Below the pieces are notes generated by a model that made no database searches, was not told where the DNA came from, and was given only the letters and a program-made list of their open reading frames with translations. A stretch of DNA of 64,000 nt from CALESS01 sp041741455 (GTDB taxonomy: Bacteria > Chloroflexota > Anaerolineae > Anaerolineales > Anaerolineaceae): contig JBGSJZ010000018.1 in NCBI GenBank assembly GCA_041741455.1, forward strand, positions 120,117-184,116, given 5' to 3'. Below are positions 43,440 through 52,331 of this stretch, in pieces. The position numbers were made by a program, and so were the translations under genes. How positions within the stretch are numbered: the stretch's first letter is position 1; each line of letters begins with the position of its first letter.

Positions 43440-44808
43440 TCAAAAAACCAAAAGCTCATTTCGAGATCCCAGCGGATTTTTGTTTACCGAACAGGGCGTC
43501 CTCTACCGGCAGATTAACCAGAGCTATGCGGAGGAATATGACCGGTTGTTGTCTTCCGGATTGTATGACCGGTTGGTCAAGAAGAATTTGCTGATCCTGC
43601 ATCGGGAAGTGGATGTGCCCGCCCTGCAACCAGAGATTGGCTATAAAGTCATTGCACCGGAGCGGGTGAATTTCATCTCCTACCCGTATGAGTGGGGATT
43701 CAGCCAGTATAAAGACGCAGCCCTGGTGACCTTAAGAATTCAAAAGCTGGCTTTAGAATCTGGCATGTCCCTCAAAGACGCCAGTGCGTACAACATTCAA
43801 TTCCACCGTGGAAAAATGTTGTTAATTGACACCCTGTCGTTCGAGAAGTATGATGAAGGAAAGCCCTGGGTGGCCTACCGCCAGTTCTGCCAGCATTTTT
43901 TGGCACCGCTAAGCTTGATGGCGCTCATGGATATCCGCCTAGGCCAGTTGATGCGGGTGTATATTGATGGCCTGCCGCTGGATTTGGCCAGCAAACTACT
44001 GCCCAGACGAACGCACCTGAACTTGGGGCTGACCATGCACATTCACGCCCACGCCGCCGCCCAGAAGAAGTATTCGGCCGGTGGGACCATCCGCAAAGCA
44101 CCCAACTTCAGCAAGAATGCCATGCTGGGATTAATCGAGAGCCTGGAAGCCACCATTCGTAAGCTGCAATGGAAGCAGGCGCAAACGGAATGGGGGGATT
44201 ATTACAAGCAGACGAATTATTCCAACGAGGGCATGGAGCAGAAAGAGCAAATCATCGCCGGGTTGATCCAGCAAATTCAGCCGGGCTCGGTCTGGGATCT
44301 TGGCGGTAACAACGGCTTTTTTTGCCGGAATGTCACTTCCCAGGGCATCCCGGCCGTTGCCTTTGATATTGATCCGGTTGCGGTGGAAAACGGTTACCAA
44401 GAAAGTCGCTCCAGGAAGGATCCCTACCTTCAGAACCTCTTGCTGGATTTGACTAACCCCAGCCCGGCCATTGGCTGGAGCAACCAGGAACGCCTGTCAT
44501 TACCAGAACGAGGACCAGCGGAAATGGTCATGGCGTTGGCTTTGATCCATCATTTGGCCATTTCGAACAACGTGCCGCTGGAGCGGGTGGCTGAATACCT
44601 CTCTGGGTTGGGACGCTGGTTGATTATTGAATTTGTGCCAAAAACCGACTCGCAGGTGCAGCGATTGCTGCAAACCCGGCTGGATATTTTTCCGGAATAC
44701 ACGACTGAGGGGTTCGAAAAAGCATTTGAAAAATATTACCGGATCCGTCAAAACATCCCCATCCCTGAAACACAGCGGATGTTATATCTGATGGAGAAGA
44801 TCGATTAA
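43423..44808 (+). CDS. SAM-dependent methyltransferase with N-terminal extension
   Basis: 461 aa. The C-terminal half is a class I methyltransferase: motif I VWDLGGNNGFFCRN near residue 289, acidic end of strand 2 at AFDIDPVA, and MALALIHHLAIS. The N-terminal ~230 residues (FLFTEQGVLYRQINQSYAEEY; FISYPYEWGFSQYKDAALV; AYNIQFHRGKMLLIDTLSFE) form a conserved domain seen in proteins once described as nodulation-related. Substrate unknown. It overlaps the small membrane protein gene and precedes a membrane sulfatase-like gene by 70 bp, so it may modify an envelope polymer. Confidence 0.82.
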   Translation: MIAKTDQKTKSSFRDPSGFLFTEQGVLYRQINQSYAEEYDRLLSSGLYDRLVKKNLLILHREVDVPALQPEIGYKVIAPERVNFISYPYEWGFSQYKDAALVTLRIQKLALESGMSLKDASAYNIQFHRGKMLLIDTLSFEKYDEGKPWVAYRQFCQHFLAPLSLMALMDIRLGQLMRVYIDGLPLDLASKLLPRRTHLNLGLTMHIHAHAAAQKKYSAGGTIRKAPNFSKNAMLGLIESLEATIRKLQWKQAQTEWGDYYKQTNYSNEGMEQKEQIIAGLIQQIQPGSVWDLGGNNGFFCRNVTSQGIPAVAFDIDPVAVENGYQESRSRKDPYLQNLLLDLTNPSPAIGWSNQERLSLPERGPAEMVMALALIHHLAISNNVPLERVAEYLSGLGRWLIIEFVPKTDSQVQRLLQTRLDIFPEYTTEGFEKAFEKYYRIRQNIPIPETQRMLYLMEKID

Positions 44809-44878
44809 ATCCCGTTCGTGTAAAAGATCTGTACTACCCAACCGTAATCCAGGGTTAGCTTGATGAAGCAAGGAACAG

Positions 44879-46378
44879 ATGAAAAATAGACAGCGGTTCT
44901 ATCCAGTATTGTTTGGAATTTATTCCGCAGTGGGATTGGTTAGTTCGAATATCGACCAAATGCGCTTCATGGATGGGATCCGGTCCATCCTGATTGCGAT
45001 CCTGGTCTCGTTATTGGTTTATTTGCTCTTCTCCTGGCGCGTTCGGAACAAGGATAAAGCCAGTTTATTAAGTGCTGTGTTCATCTTGTTCTTCTTCGCT
45101 TATGGGCATGTGTACGATGCTCTGGAAGGATTCAAGATCGCCGGGCTGACCTTGGGTCGACACCGCTTTCTGTTTCCAGTCTGGGTCCTGGTATTCACAG
45201 CGTTGGGAGTCTGGATTTATAAACGACCCTGGAAGCTGGCATCCACCGGACGCTTTCTCTTCGCGATGAGTATCATCCTGCTGGTTATGCCAATCGCCCA
45301 GATTGGGATTTATGAGTGGGGGAGATACCGGTCGGTGGATCAGCAGGGAAATGAGCAGAGCCAGGTTATTCAGCAGCAAAACCTGCCCCCCTCTACCGAA
45401 AATCTACCAGATATTTACTACATTATCCTGGATGGCTATCCCCGCCAGGATGCACTCCTTCAGTATTTTGATTTTGATAACCAATATTTCATTGACCAAT
45501 TGGAAGAGATTGGATTTAGCATACCAACTTGCTCGCAAAGCAATTACGCGATGACCATTCTATCGCTCTCTTCGTCGCTGAACATGAATTACGTCGGTGC
45601 TTTTGGAGACGTAGGGCAGGTCAACTTTGAAGAAAAGATCGTCAACAGTGAAACCCAACAAATCCTGCAGGAACTGGGATACCAGACCGTAGCCCTGGAA
45701 AGCAGTATTTGGTTCACCGATTTTACGAATGCCGATCACTACATCAGCCAAAAAAGACCCGTGCTAAATTCGTTTTTTGATTTTACAAGGCTGTCGGAGT
45801 TTGAAGTCGTTTACTTGCGCACCACCCTGCTGCGCCCGCTGGAGGAAGCGAAAACGGCCTGGCTGGATTCGCTTTTTGATAATCCTCGCCAAGAGTTGTA
45901 CAACCTGATCATGTTCCAGCTCGAGCAATTGAAGCTTGTGCCGCAGATCGAGGGTCCGAAATTCGTGTTTGCGCACATCCTGGCGCCGCATGCCAGGGAG
46001 GCCTATTTCAATGCAGAGGGCGAATTTGCTTATTCACGGGCGAATGATGCCATGAAAGGCGAGTTTATATACCTGAATCAGATAACCATCGAGGTCATTC
46101 AAACCATCCTGGCCGAGTCGGAAAATCCGCCAGTGATCATCATTCAAGGTGACCATGGCCTGGACACGGAAGCCCGAATGGCGATTCTGAATGCGTATTA
46201 TCTGCCAGACGACGGTGCAAAGATGCTTTACCCGGCCATCACTCCCGTTAACAGCTTTCGGGTGGTTTTCAACACATATTTTGGGCAGGACTTCCCGCTA
46301 TTGCCGGATATCAGCCTGTATTCTACTTACGTGGATATGTTCAACTTTACACCGGTACAATATCCCTGTATTCCATAG
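44879..46378 (+). CDS. Membrane-anchored sulfatase/phosphoethanolamine-transferase-like protein
   Basis: 499 aa. About five hydrophobic segments in residues 1-150 lead into a periplasmic or extracytoplasmic alkaline-phosphatase-type domain. The first metal-binding Asp is in DIYYIILDGYPRQDALL near residue 178, the candidate nucleophile region is SNYAMTILSLSSSLN near 222 and the last metal site is VIIIQGDHGLDTEARM near 419. Such proteins transfer or hydrolyse sulfate or phosphoester groups on envelope polymers. It is paralogous to the minus-strand gene at 46603-48165. Together with the methyltransferase and YLDPGSGS protein it forms a module. Confidence 0.82.
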   Translation: MKNRQRFYPVLFGIYSAVGLVSSNIDQMRFMDGIRSILIAILVSLLVYLLFSWRVRNKDKASLLSAVFILFFFAYGHVYDALEGFKIAGLTLGRHRFLFPVWVLVFTALGVWIYKRPWKLASTGRFLFAMSIILLVMPIAQIGIYEWGRYRSVDQQGNEQSQVIQQQNLPPSTENLPDIYYIILDGYPRQDALLQYFDFDNQYFIDQLEEIGFSIPTCSQSNYAMTILSLSSSLNMNYVGAFGDVGQVNFEEKIVNSETQQILQELGYQTVALESSIWFTDFTNADHYISQKRPVLNSFFDFTRLSEFEVVYLRTTLLRPLEEAKTAWLDSLFDNPRQELYNLIMFQLEQLKLVPQIEGPKFVFAHILAPHAREAYFNAEGEFAYSRANDAMKGEFIYLNQITIEVIQTILAESENPPVIIIQGDHGLDTEARMAILNAYYLPDDGAKMLYPAITPVNSFRVVFNTYFGQDFPLLPDISLYSTYVDMFNFTPVQYPCIP

Positions 46379-46460
46379 AATGGAATCTTGAGTTTTGCTT
46401 TGATATGAGTAGATTGTGTAGATAGATGGGGTACTCAACCCAACTTAAGATCCGGGTCAG

Positions 46461-46538
46461 CGGATCACCTGGATGGCAGGGCTGGGGGTGGGGTTGATTT
46501 TGCTGGGATTGCTGATTTCGGAGGGGGAGGTGAAATTT
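46461..46538 (+). pseudogene. Remnant of the 3' end of the EamA transporter gene
   Basis: These 78 bp match 42919-42996 (C-terminal coding part of the EamA gene) without gaps and with only about ten differences. The flanking sequence no longer matches. The block between the two copies (43.0-46.46 kb) holds the YLDPGSGS, methyltransferase and sulfatase genes. The remnant marks an old duplication or insertion. The rest of the gap 46379-46602 shows nothing else. Confidence 0.8.
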
Positions 46539-46602
46539 TAAAAAAAGCTCAACAGGTTGATTCTCTTGAAATTGTAAACCACGATAAAGGAAGAATTATG
46601 CT

Positions 46603-48165
46603 TCAGGGTGATACCGGGCAACTTTTTTTATCCTCAATAAATTGAGTAATATCCGGCATACTGAGATTAGCACTGGACGAAAAGTATGTCTGATCTTCCA
46701 GGTCTGAAAAATTTGTATTGAAGAGCCCATTTAGAATTATCCGAAATGAATTCACAGGTGTAATGGAAGGATAAAGCTCTTGTTTAATAGTATTTGGAAC
46801 ATAGTAAGCATTTAGAATTCCGGTGCGTTCCCACAGACACGATTTCTCAAAGCTGTTCCAATTTAAATAAGCACCTGGTCCATGGTCACCTTGTAAAATT
46901 ATGATTGGCTGTTGGCTGGATTGGTTAATAATGGTTTGAATCGTGCTCTCCAACAATGTATTTGTAAAAAGCAACTGATTCTTATACCCGGTCAAATATT
47001 CTTCATCAGAGCCTTCAAATTTGTCTCCATCCCAAATTGTGTATGAGTGGGTTATTTTAACAGAATTTCCTTCTTGATCGAAGATAAAGGGTGGATGAGG
47101 TAATAAGAGGTGGGCAAAAACAACCTTGGGTCCTGGTAAAATCGGAAGTGTCTTTAATTTGTCAAAATTATAAAAAAGTCTTTGTCGATGCCCTTGATAA
47201 AACAGTTTCGTCCGAATAGATAAATCAAGATTGAGAACGGAATTTGTAATCATCAGGCGTTCAATGTCGTTAAAGCCGATATTTGATTGAAAATAAATGT
47301 CAGCATTTTGTATCTCGGTAACGAAATATTCGGATTGAAGGGCGACAGTTGTGTATCCTATTTCCTGTAAAAAGGAGAACAATTTGTTATCCATTATTGT
47401 TTTCTTAATGTAATCAGAAAACTCAGAAGTAGTATCCGGTGGATTCTCCGGGATTACATAGCCATAGTTTAGCAATGAAGATATTGATAAATTGGTCTGG
47501 ATATAGTTGGAACGGGATTGGCTAGCTACATAAAATCCTTTTTCCTCCAGGAAGGTGAGGAATTCAGAATTGTCAACGCCATACAATTCATCAATTACAT
47601 CGGATCGGCCATAACTATCCATAATCAGTATGTAAATATCAGGATATTGATCACTGCTGGAAGGCTTATTTTCGACCGACTGGACAACCTGAGGTTCAGA
47701 AAAAGTGGATATGAGATTCTTGCCGAAGTAAAGAAGAATTTGCCCAACTGAAGCAATGGTCAGGAAAATCATCCCCAGATTAAGGATAGAGGTCGTTTTC
47801 GCAGGATTTTTTAATACTTTCCAAAACTGTATATTACTGACAAATAGAAAGATTGCCAACCAAACAACCAGGAAGTAAAGTGAAGTGATGTATTCGATTC
47901 TGATCTGAAGGACTTCTTCAAAAATATTGAGTAAATGACCAAAGAATAATAGACAGAAGCTGAACAAAAACGTGAGAAAACCGGCTCGCAGCCAATTCTT
48001 GCTGAATAACCAGAAGATCCCAAATACGATCCCGGTCAAGCCAAGCCCGATGAGTGTGGGTCGAAATAAAAAACCAGGGTTAATCTGGCCAAGATTACTG
48101 GTAAATGGTAGAAGAACCGTATAAACAATGAATAAGAATGGATAAATTGGAAGCTTTTTTAGCAT
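46603..48165 (-). CDS. Membrane-anchored sulfatase-like protein, AT-rich
   Basis: 520 aa from ATG at 48165; a TTG at 48195 is also possible and neither has a good ribosome site. Hydrophobic segments fill residues 1-150, then the alkaline-phosphatase-type domain starts DIYILIMDSYGRSDVI near 175. Other landmarks are SRSNYIQTNLSISSLLNYGY and PIIILQGDHGPGAY near 417. It is paralogous to 44879-46378 (same layout, TPVNSFR near the C-terminus). Its DNA is clearly AT-richer than all neighbours, so transfer is likely. Substrate unknown, probably an envelope glycan or lipid. Confidence 0.82.
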   Translation of the reverse strand: MLKKLPIYPFLFIVYTVLLPFTSNLGQINPGFLFRPTLIGLGLTGIVFGIFWLFSKNWLRAGFLTFLFSFCLLFFGHLLNIFEEVLQIRIEYITSLYFLVVWLAIFLFVSNIQFWKVLKNPAKTTSILNLGMIFLTIASVGQILLYFGKNLISTFSEPQVVQSVENKPSSSDQYPDIYILIMDSYGRSDVIDELYGVDNSEFLTFLEEKGFYVASQSRSNYIQTNLSISSLLNYGYVIPENPPDTTSEFSDYIKKTIMDNKLFSFLQEIGYTTVALQSEYFVTEIQNADIYFQSNIGFNDIERLMITNSVLNLDLSIRTKLFYQGHRQRLFYNFDKLKTLPILPGPKVVFAHLLLPHPPFIFDQEGNSVKITHSYTIWDGDKFEGSDEEYLTGYKNQLLFTNTLLESTIQTIINQSSQQPIIILQGDHGPGAYLNWNSFEKSCLWERTGILNAYYVPNTIKQELYPSITPVNSFRIILNGLFNTNFSDLEDQTYFSSSANLSMPDITQFIEDKKSCPVSP

Positions 48166-48246
48166 TTTTTGAATACCCAAAATAGAGACCCCCAAAGTTC
48201 AAGATTGATGAGGGGATTGGCGTAAGACTGTAATCAGGATTTATTT

Positions 48247-48295
48247 CAGTAATTCTTGTCCTTGCGAACACAGTTTGCAAGGACAAGAATTATTG
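48247..48295 (-). terminator. Long hairpin downstream of the DUF2179 gene
   Basis: A 15-bp perfect stem (48251-48265 with 48277-48291) is extended by further pairs inward to a 3-nt loop. It has no T run on the minus strand, so it could be a terminator or an RNA-stability element for the minus-strand operon ending at 48318. Confidence 0.55.
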
Positions 48296-48317
48296 TGAGA
48301 GAAAAAGCTTGAGCAGA

Positions 48318-48851
48318 TTATGCCCGCCAGAAGCCTCGGCGCAGGGGGCGTACATCTTCGGCGGTGACGAAGGCTTCCGGATCGGCTTCCAGGATGATGG
48401 TTTCAGCGTGGTCGATGTCTTTGCGTTTGACGTCCACGTGCAGGACGCTGACCATGCCGGCGCGGCCGCGTCCGGAAATTTCGGTGACGGCATAGCCGGC
48501 GGTGCGCAATTGCTCAGCAATGGAAGCCCCGCGCAGAGAGGACATGATGGTGAGCTGAATATGGCCGACAGCCAGGCGTTCCTCGATCAACATACCGATC
48601 ACGTTGCCGGTGGCAAAGCCGCCCGCATAGCCCAGCAAGCTGAGCACGTTATTCATATTGGACAAGGCTGAACTGATGGCCACTACGAACACGGCGGATT
48701 GAAAGAACCCCAAAATCCAGGAGAGTGTCTTCTTGCCGCGCACCACATACAACAGGCGGATGGTGTCCAATGACATATCCACCACGCGCAGGGCAAAGAT
48801 GCTCAGCGCCACCACTACCGCCGTCCAGGTAAATTCCAGGCTTAGAATCAC
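48318..48851 (-). CDS. DUF2179/DUF5698 (UPF0316) membrane protein, paralogue
   Basis: 177 aa with three hydrophobic segments at the N-terminus (AVVVALSIFALRVVDMSLDTIR; FQSAVFVVAISSALS; LLGYAGGFATGNVIGMLIE) and a soluble C-terminal domain (LRTAGYAVTEISGRGRAGMVSVLHVDVKRKDIDHAETIILEADPEAF in shorter blocks). It is paralogous to 21935-22510. It lies 9 bp downstream of the glucan phosphorylase gene and is co-transcribed with it. Function unknown. Confidence 0.85.
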   Translation of the reverse strand: MILSLEFTWTAVVVALSIFALRVVDMSLDTIRLLYVVRGKKTLSWILGFFQSAVFVVAISSALSNMNNVLSLLGYAGGFATGNVIGMLIEERLAVGHIQLTIMSSLRGASIAEQLRTAGYAVTEISGRGRAGMVSVLHVDVKRKDIDHAETIILEADPEAFVTAEDVRPLRRGFWRA

Positions 48852-48860
48852 GGGGGCCTC

Positions 48861-51017
48861 CTAATCTTCTTCTTCGATGGAGGGAAGATACATCTGGGTC
48901 ATGTATTCTTTAAGCATGCGGCGTAGCGAGAACTGCGGGATGAGAGTGCGCATGGATTCCTTGACCCGTTCCATCCAGTCGGTGGACACACCATCGGTGC
49001 TGCGGTTGGCGTAATAGAGCGGGATGATCTCGTTTTCCAGGGTGTCGTACAGGCCTTCGGCGTCAGCGTCGTCCTGTTCATTGTAGTCAGTGTACTCGCG
49101 TTCCTCGCCAATGGCCCAGCCATTGCGCCCGTTGTAGCCTTCGCGCCACCAACCATCCAGCACAGAGAAATTGAGAGCGCCGTTGAGGGCGGCCTTCATG
49201 CCGCTGGTACCGCTGGCCTCGTTCGGGCGACGGGGTGTATTCAACCAAACATCCACGCCCTGCACCAGGTAGCGGGCCAGGTTCATGTCATAATCTTCCA
49301 AAAAAACCAGGCGGCCGCCCATACGGGCGTCTTTGACCGTACGGTAGACCTGCTGAATAATCAGCTTGCCGGGCTCATCCGCCGGGTGAGCCTTGCCGGC
49401 AAAGACAATTTGCACCGGCATATTGGCGTTGTTGATGATGTTCAGCAGGCGGTCCAGGTTGCGCAGGATCAGGTTGCCGCGCTTGTAGGTGGCAAAACGG
49501 CGGGCAAAACCGATGGTCAGGGAGTAGGGTTCCAGCAGAACGCCGCCGGCAATCACCTGCACCGGGTGAACACCGCCCTGTAACCAGAGCTTGCGGGCGC
49601 GCTCCTCGGCGAAGAGCACCAGCTTGCGCTTGAGGTGGCGGCGTACCAGCCAAAGTTCGGCATCTGGAATGTTGTTGATTTGCGACCATAGGTCTGGGTC
49701 ATCAACATGCTGCGACCAATCCGGGCCGAAGTAGCGTTCGAACAAGTTGCGCATGCGTCGGGCCAGCCAGGTGCCGGTATGCACACCGTTGGTGATGTGG
49801 GTGATCGGCACATCTTCCACCCGGATACCAGGGTAGAGGAACTGCCACATCTTGCGAGAGACCTCGCCGTGCAACTCCGAGACGCCATTGCGGTGGTTGG
49901 AAAGGTGCAGGGCCAGCACAGGCATGCAGAAGGATTCACCCCATTGCTGCACTTGGCGGCCGAGGTCGACGAATTGATCGCGGGTCAGGCCCAGTTCAGC
50001 CAAGATGGGGCTGAAATATTTTTCCGCCATCCACAACGGGAACTGGTCGTTGCCGGCTGGGACGGGGGTGTGGGTGGTAAAGACGTTGTTTTGACGGATG
50101 ATCTCAGCGGCCTGTTCGTAGGTCTTGCCCTCGGCGACGAGTTCGCGCAAGCGTTCCAGCGCCAAAAAAGCCGAGTGACCTTCGTTCATGTGCCAGACAT
50201 CCGGGCTGTAGCCCAGCAGGCGCAAGGCGCGCACGCCCCCCATACCCAGCAGGATCTCCTGCGAGATGCGGATATCCAGGTCGTTGGAGTAGAGTTTGTC
50301 GGTCAGGGTGCGGTCGTAGGTGGAGTTTTCCTCGACGTTGGAATCGAGCAGGATGAGGGAGACCCGGCCAACTTTGACTTCCCACAGGCGGGCGCAGACC
50401 CGCCGGCCGGGCAGTTCCACCGAGATCATGGCGGGCTTGCCATCTTCGCTAAAGAGCGGGATGACCGGAGCCAGCTCTGAATCGAGGTGGAAGGTACGGG
50501 TCTCCTGCCAGCCATCTTCGGTGATGCGCTGGGTGAAGTAACCCTGGTTGTAAATGAAGCCGACGCCGGTCAGAGGCAGGCCAAGGTCGCTGGCTTCCTT
50601 GATGTGATCGCCGGAGAGGATGCCCAGGCCGCCGGCATAGACCGGCAGCGATTCGTGCAGGCCGAACTCAAACGAGAAGTAGGCGATCTGCTTGTCTTTG
50701 AGCTTCGGGTAGGTGCGGCTGAACCAGGTCTCGGCGGGCTTGGTGTAGGCATCAAAGCTGCGGATGACCTTGTCGTAATAATCCAGGTAGTGCTGGTTGG
50801 AGGTGACGGCGTTCAGGCGGGGGCGGTCCACCTTGCGGAGGAAGGCGACCGGGTTGTGGTAGAGCTGATCCCAGAGCGATCGGTCGATCTGGGCGAAGAG
50901 GATCTGGGCTTCCGGGTTCCAGATCCACCAGGTGTTGTAGGCCAATTGCCCCAGCCGGTTAATGCGGCGCGGCAGGCTGAAGGCATTGGGAATATCCCTG
51001 CGGATTTTTTCCATCAT
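48861..51017 (-). CDS. glgP: Alpha-glucan (glycogen) phosphorylase, GT35 short type
   Basis: 718 aa from ATG at 51017; a GTG at 51029 and ATG at 51014 are alternatives. The short-type phosphorylase lacks the long N-terminal regulatory part of muscle or E. coli enzymes. Landmarks are YFSFEFGLHESLPVYAGGLG near residue 98, WHMNEGHSAF near 276, HITNGVHTGTW and the PLP-lysine region EASGTSGMKAALNGALN near 598. It releases glucose 1-phosphate from alpha-glucans in the cytosol. It is followed closely by a DUF2179 gene. A possible TATAAT on the minus strand lies ~95 bp upstream. Confidence 0.93.
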   Translation of the reverse strand: MMEKIRRDIPNAFSLPRRINRLGQLAYNTWWIWNPEAQILFAQIDRSLWDQLYHNPVAFLRKVDRPRLNAVTSNQHYLDYYDKVIRSFDAYTKPAETWFSRTYPKLKDKQIAYFSFEFGLHESLPVYAGGLGILSGDHIKEASDLGLPLTGVGFIYNQGYFTQRITEDGWQETRTFHLDSELAPVIPLFSEDGKPAMISVELPGRRVCARLWEVKVGRVSLILLDSNVEENSTYDRTLTDKLYSNDLDIRISQEILLGMGGVRALRLLGYSPDVWHMNEGHSAFLALERLRELVAEGKTYEQAAEIIRQNNVFTTHTPVPAGNDQFPLWMAEKYFSPILAELGLTRDQFVDLGRQVQQWGESFCMPVLALHLSNHRNGVSELHGEVSRKMWQFLYPGIRVEDVPITHITNGVHTGTWLARRMRNLFERYFGPDWSQHVDDPDLWSQINNIPDAELWLVRRHLKRKLVLFAEERARKLWLQGGVHPVQVIAGGVLLEPYSLTIGFARRFATYKRGNLILRNLDRLLNIINNANMPVQIVFAGKAHPADEPGKLIIQQVYRTVKDARMGGRLVFLEDYDMNLARYLVQGVDVWLNTPRRPNEASGTSGMKAALNGALNFSVLDGWWREGYNGRNGWAIGEEREYTDYNEQDDADAEGLYDTLENEIIPLYYANRSTDGVSTDWMERVKESMRTLIPQFSLRRMLKEYMTQMYLPSIEEED

Positions 51018-51358
51018 TGAGAATCTCACTGTTTGAACTTAGGATAATTGCCTTAATAAGCAAACTGCCCAGGCTTCCGCCGGGCGGGCAGCCAACTGGC
51101 AGATTTGTAAAAATTATACCATTATCGAATGGTGGTGATGGGCTATGGGAAGCTTACAGATTTCTAATGAGTTTATCACTTAAGCCTGTTAAAGGAATGG
51201 GTGCAGGCGTCTGAAATGGGTTTATCTTTTTCTGCAACGATTCGGACGTTTTCTAATCTTCGTGGATGATTCCATCCATTTCAAGGTACCCTTAGCGAGA
51301 GGAACCGGCTGAAGGAAAAATTTCATAAGTGTTAATACCCCAGTGGGGAGAATCTCCA

Positions 51359-51372
51359 TATAATAATAGGTG
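51359..51372 (+). promoter_or_regulatory. -10 box immediately upstream of the FGE-like gene
   Basis: A perfect TATAAT at 51359-51364 lies only 8 nt before the ATG at 51373 (a GTG is at 51370), again suggesting a very short or absent leader. No clear -35. The rest of the gap 51018-51358 shows nothing else that I can support besides a weak minus-strand -10 near 51113. Confidence 0.4.
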
Positions 51373-52257
51373 ATGATCAAACGGATGCTTGCAGGATTGT
51401 TGGTGCTGGCAGCAGGCTGGGTGGTGGTTGGATTCCTTCTGCCAGACCGGCTGGCACAGGCTGCCAAGCAAGACGCTTTCATCCTCTACCTGCCGCTGAT
51501 TGAAAATTCTGAAACCAACCTGATTTTTATCCCGGCGGGGGAGTTCGAGATGGGCTGTGACCCGGAGCATAACTTCAACCTGCCGTGTACCAAGGATAAT
51601 GAACCGACGGACGAGACCCCGCTGCACACGGTATTTTTACACGGCTACCTGATCCAGCGCACCGAGGTGACTAACGCCCAGTACGCGGCCTGTGTGGCAG
51701 ATGGCGGTTGCACATTGCCGCACCAGCTTTCCTCCTACTCCCGCAGCGATTATTATGCCAACCCGGATTTCGCCGATTACCCGGTGGTTTACGTCAACTG
51801 GTACCAGGCGGATGCCTATTGCCATTGGGCGGGCGGGCGCCTGCCTACCGAGGCGGAGTGGGAAAAGGCCGCCCGCGGCAGTACGCCGATTGCATTCCCG
51901 TGGGGGGAGACCACTCCCAATTGCAGCCTGGCCAATTCCCTGGACGAGGCGACCAACTTGCTATGTAACGGGGATACCGCCCCGGTCGGCAGCCATCCGG
52001 CCGGTGCCAGCATTTATGGCGTGCTGGACTTATCCGGCAACGTCTGGGAGTGGGTCAACGATTGGTATGCTTTTGATTATTACGAAGATTCGCCGGAGAT
52101 TAACCCGACCGGGCCGCTGACGGGAGAAAACCGCGGCATGCGGGGCGGAGGCTGGTACTGCTTCTGGAACGACATCCGCACCGGCAACCGGCATCAATTT
52201 CATCCGCTGATGAACTATTACAACATGGGTTTCCGCTGCGCCTGGGATATGCCGTAG
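51373..52257 (+). CDS. Secreted formylglycine-generating-enzyme-like (SUMF1/FGE-sulfatase) protein
   Basis: 294 aa. A signal peptide (cleavage near RLAQA) is followed by AFILYLPLIEN, the shared short motif at the mature N-terminus. The FGE-sulfatase fold runs over the rest: FIPAGEFEMGCDPEHN, EVTNAQYAACVADGG, YPVVYVNWYQADAYCHWAGG, RLPTEAEWEKAARG, LDLSGNVWEWVNDWY, and RGGGWYCFWNDIRTGNRH. In true FGE two Cys near the C-terminus act together; here one is present (GGWYC) and the second position seems to be Ile (NDIR), so it is probably a non-catalytic or differently acting relative. Its last 184 bp recur at 53831-54014. Confidence 0.82.
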   Translation: MIKRMLAGLLVLAAGWVVVGFLLPDRLAQAAKQDAFILYLPLIENSETNLIFIPAGEFEMGCDPEHNFNLPCTKDNEPTDETPLHTVFLHGYLIQRTEVTNAQYAACVADGGCTLPHQLSSYSRSDYYANPDFADYPVVYVNWYQADAYCHWAGGRLPTEAEWEKAARGSTPIAFPWGETTPNCSLANSLDEATNLLCNGDTAPVGSHPAGASIYGVLDLSGNVWEWVNDWYAFDYYEDSPEINPTGPLTGENRGMRGGGWYCFWNDIRTGNRHQFHPLMNYYNMGFRCAWDMP

Positions 52258-52280
52258 GGAGGCACGGGAGGAATTGAAGA

Positions 52281-52311
52281 GAGATCAGAAATCGGAAAGA
52301 TTTCTGATCTC
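52281..52311. terminator. Hairpin between convergent genes
   Basis: Perfect 13-bp stem (52281-52293 with 52299-52311), 5-nt loop, between the convergent FGE-like gene (ends 52257) and the secreted-protein gene (ends 52332). No T run on the plus strand. Confidence 0.65.
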
Positions 52312-52331
52312 TGGTCGGGGACTTTTAAAGA

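Noticed and set aside
49707..50480. 257-aa plus-strand ORF
   Set aside because: It is antisense to the glucan phosphorylase gene, whose motifs are clear on the minus strand.
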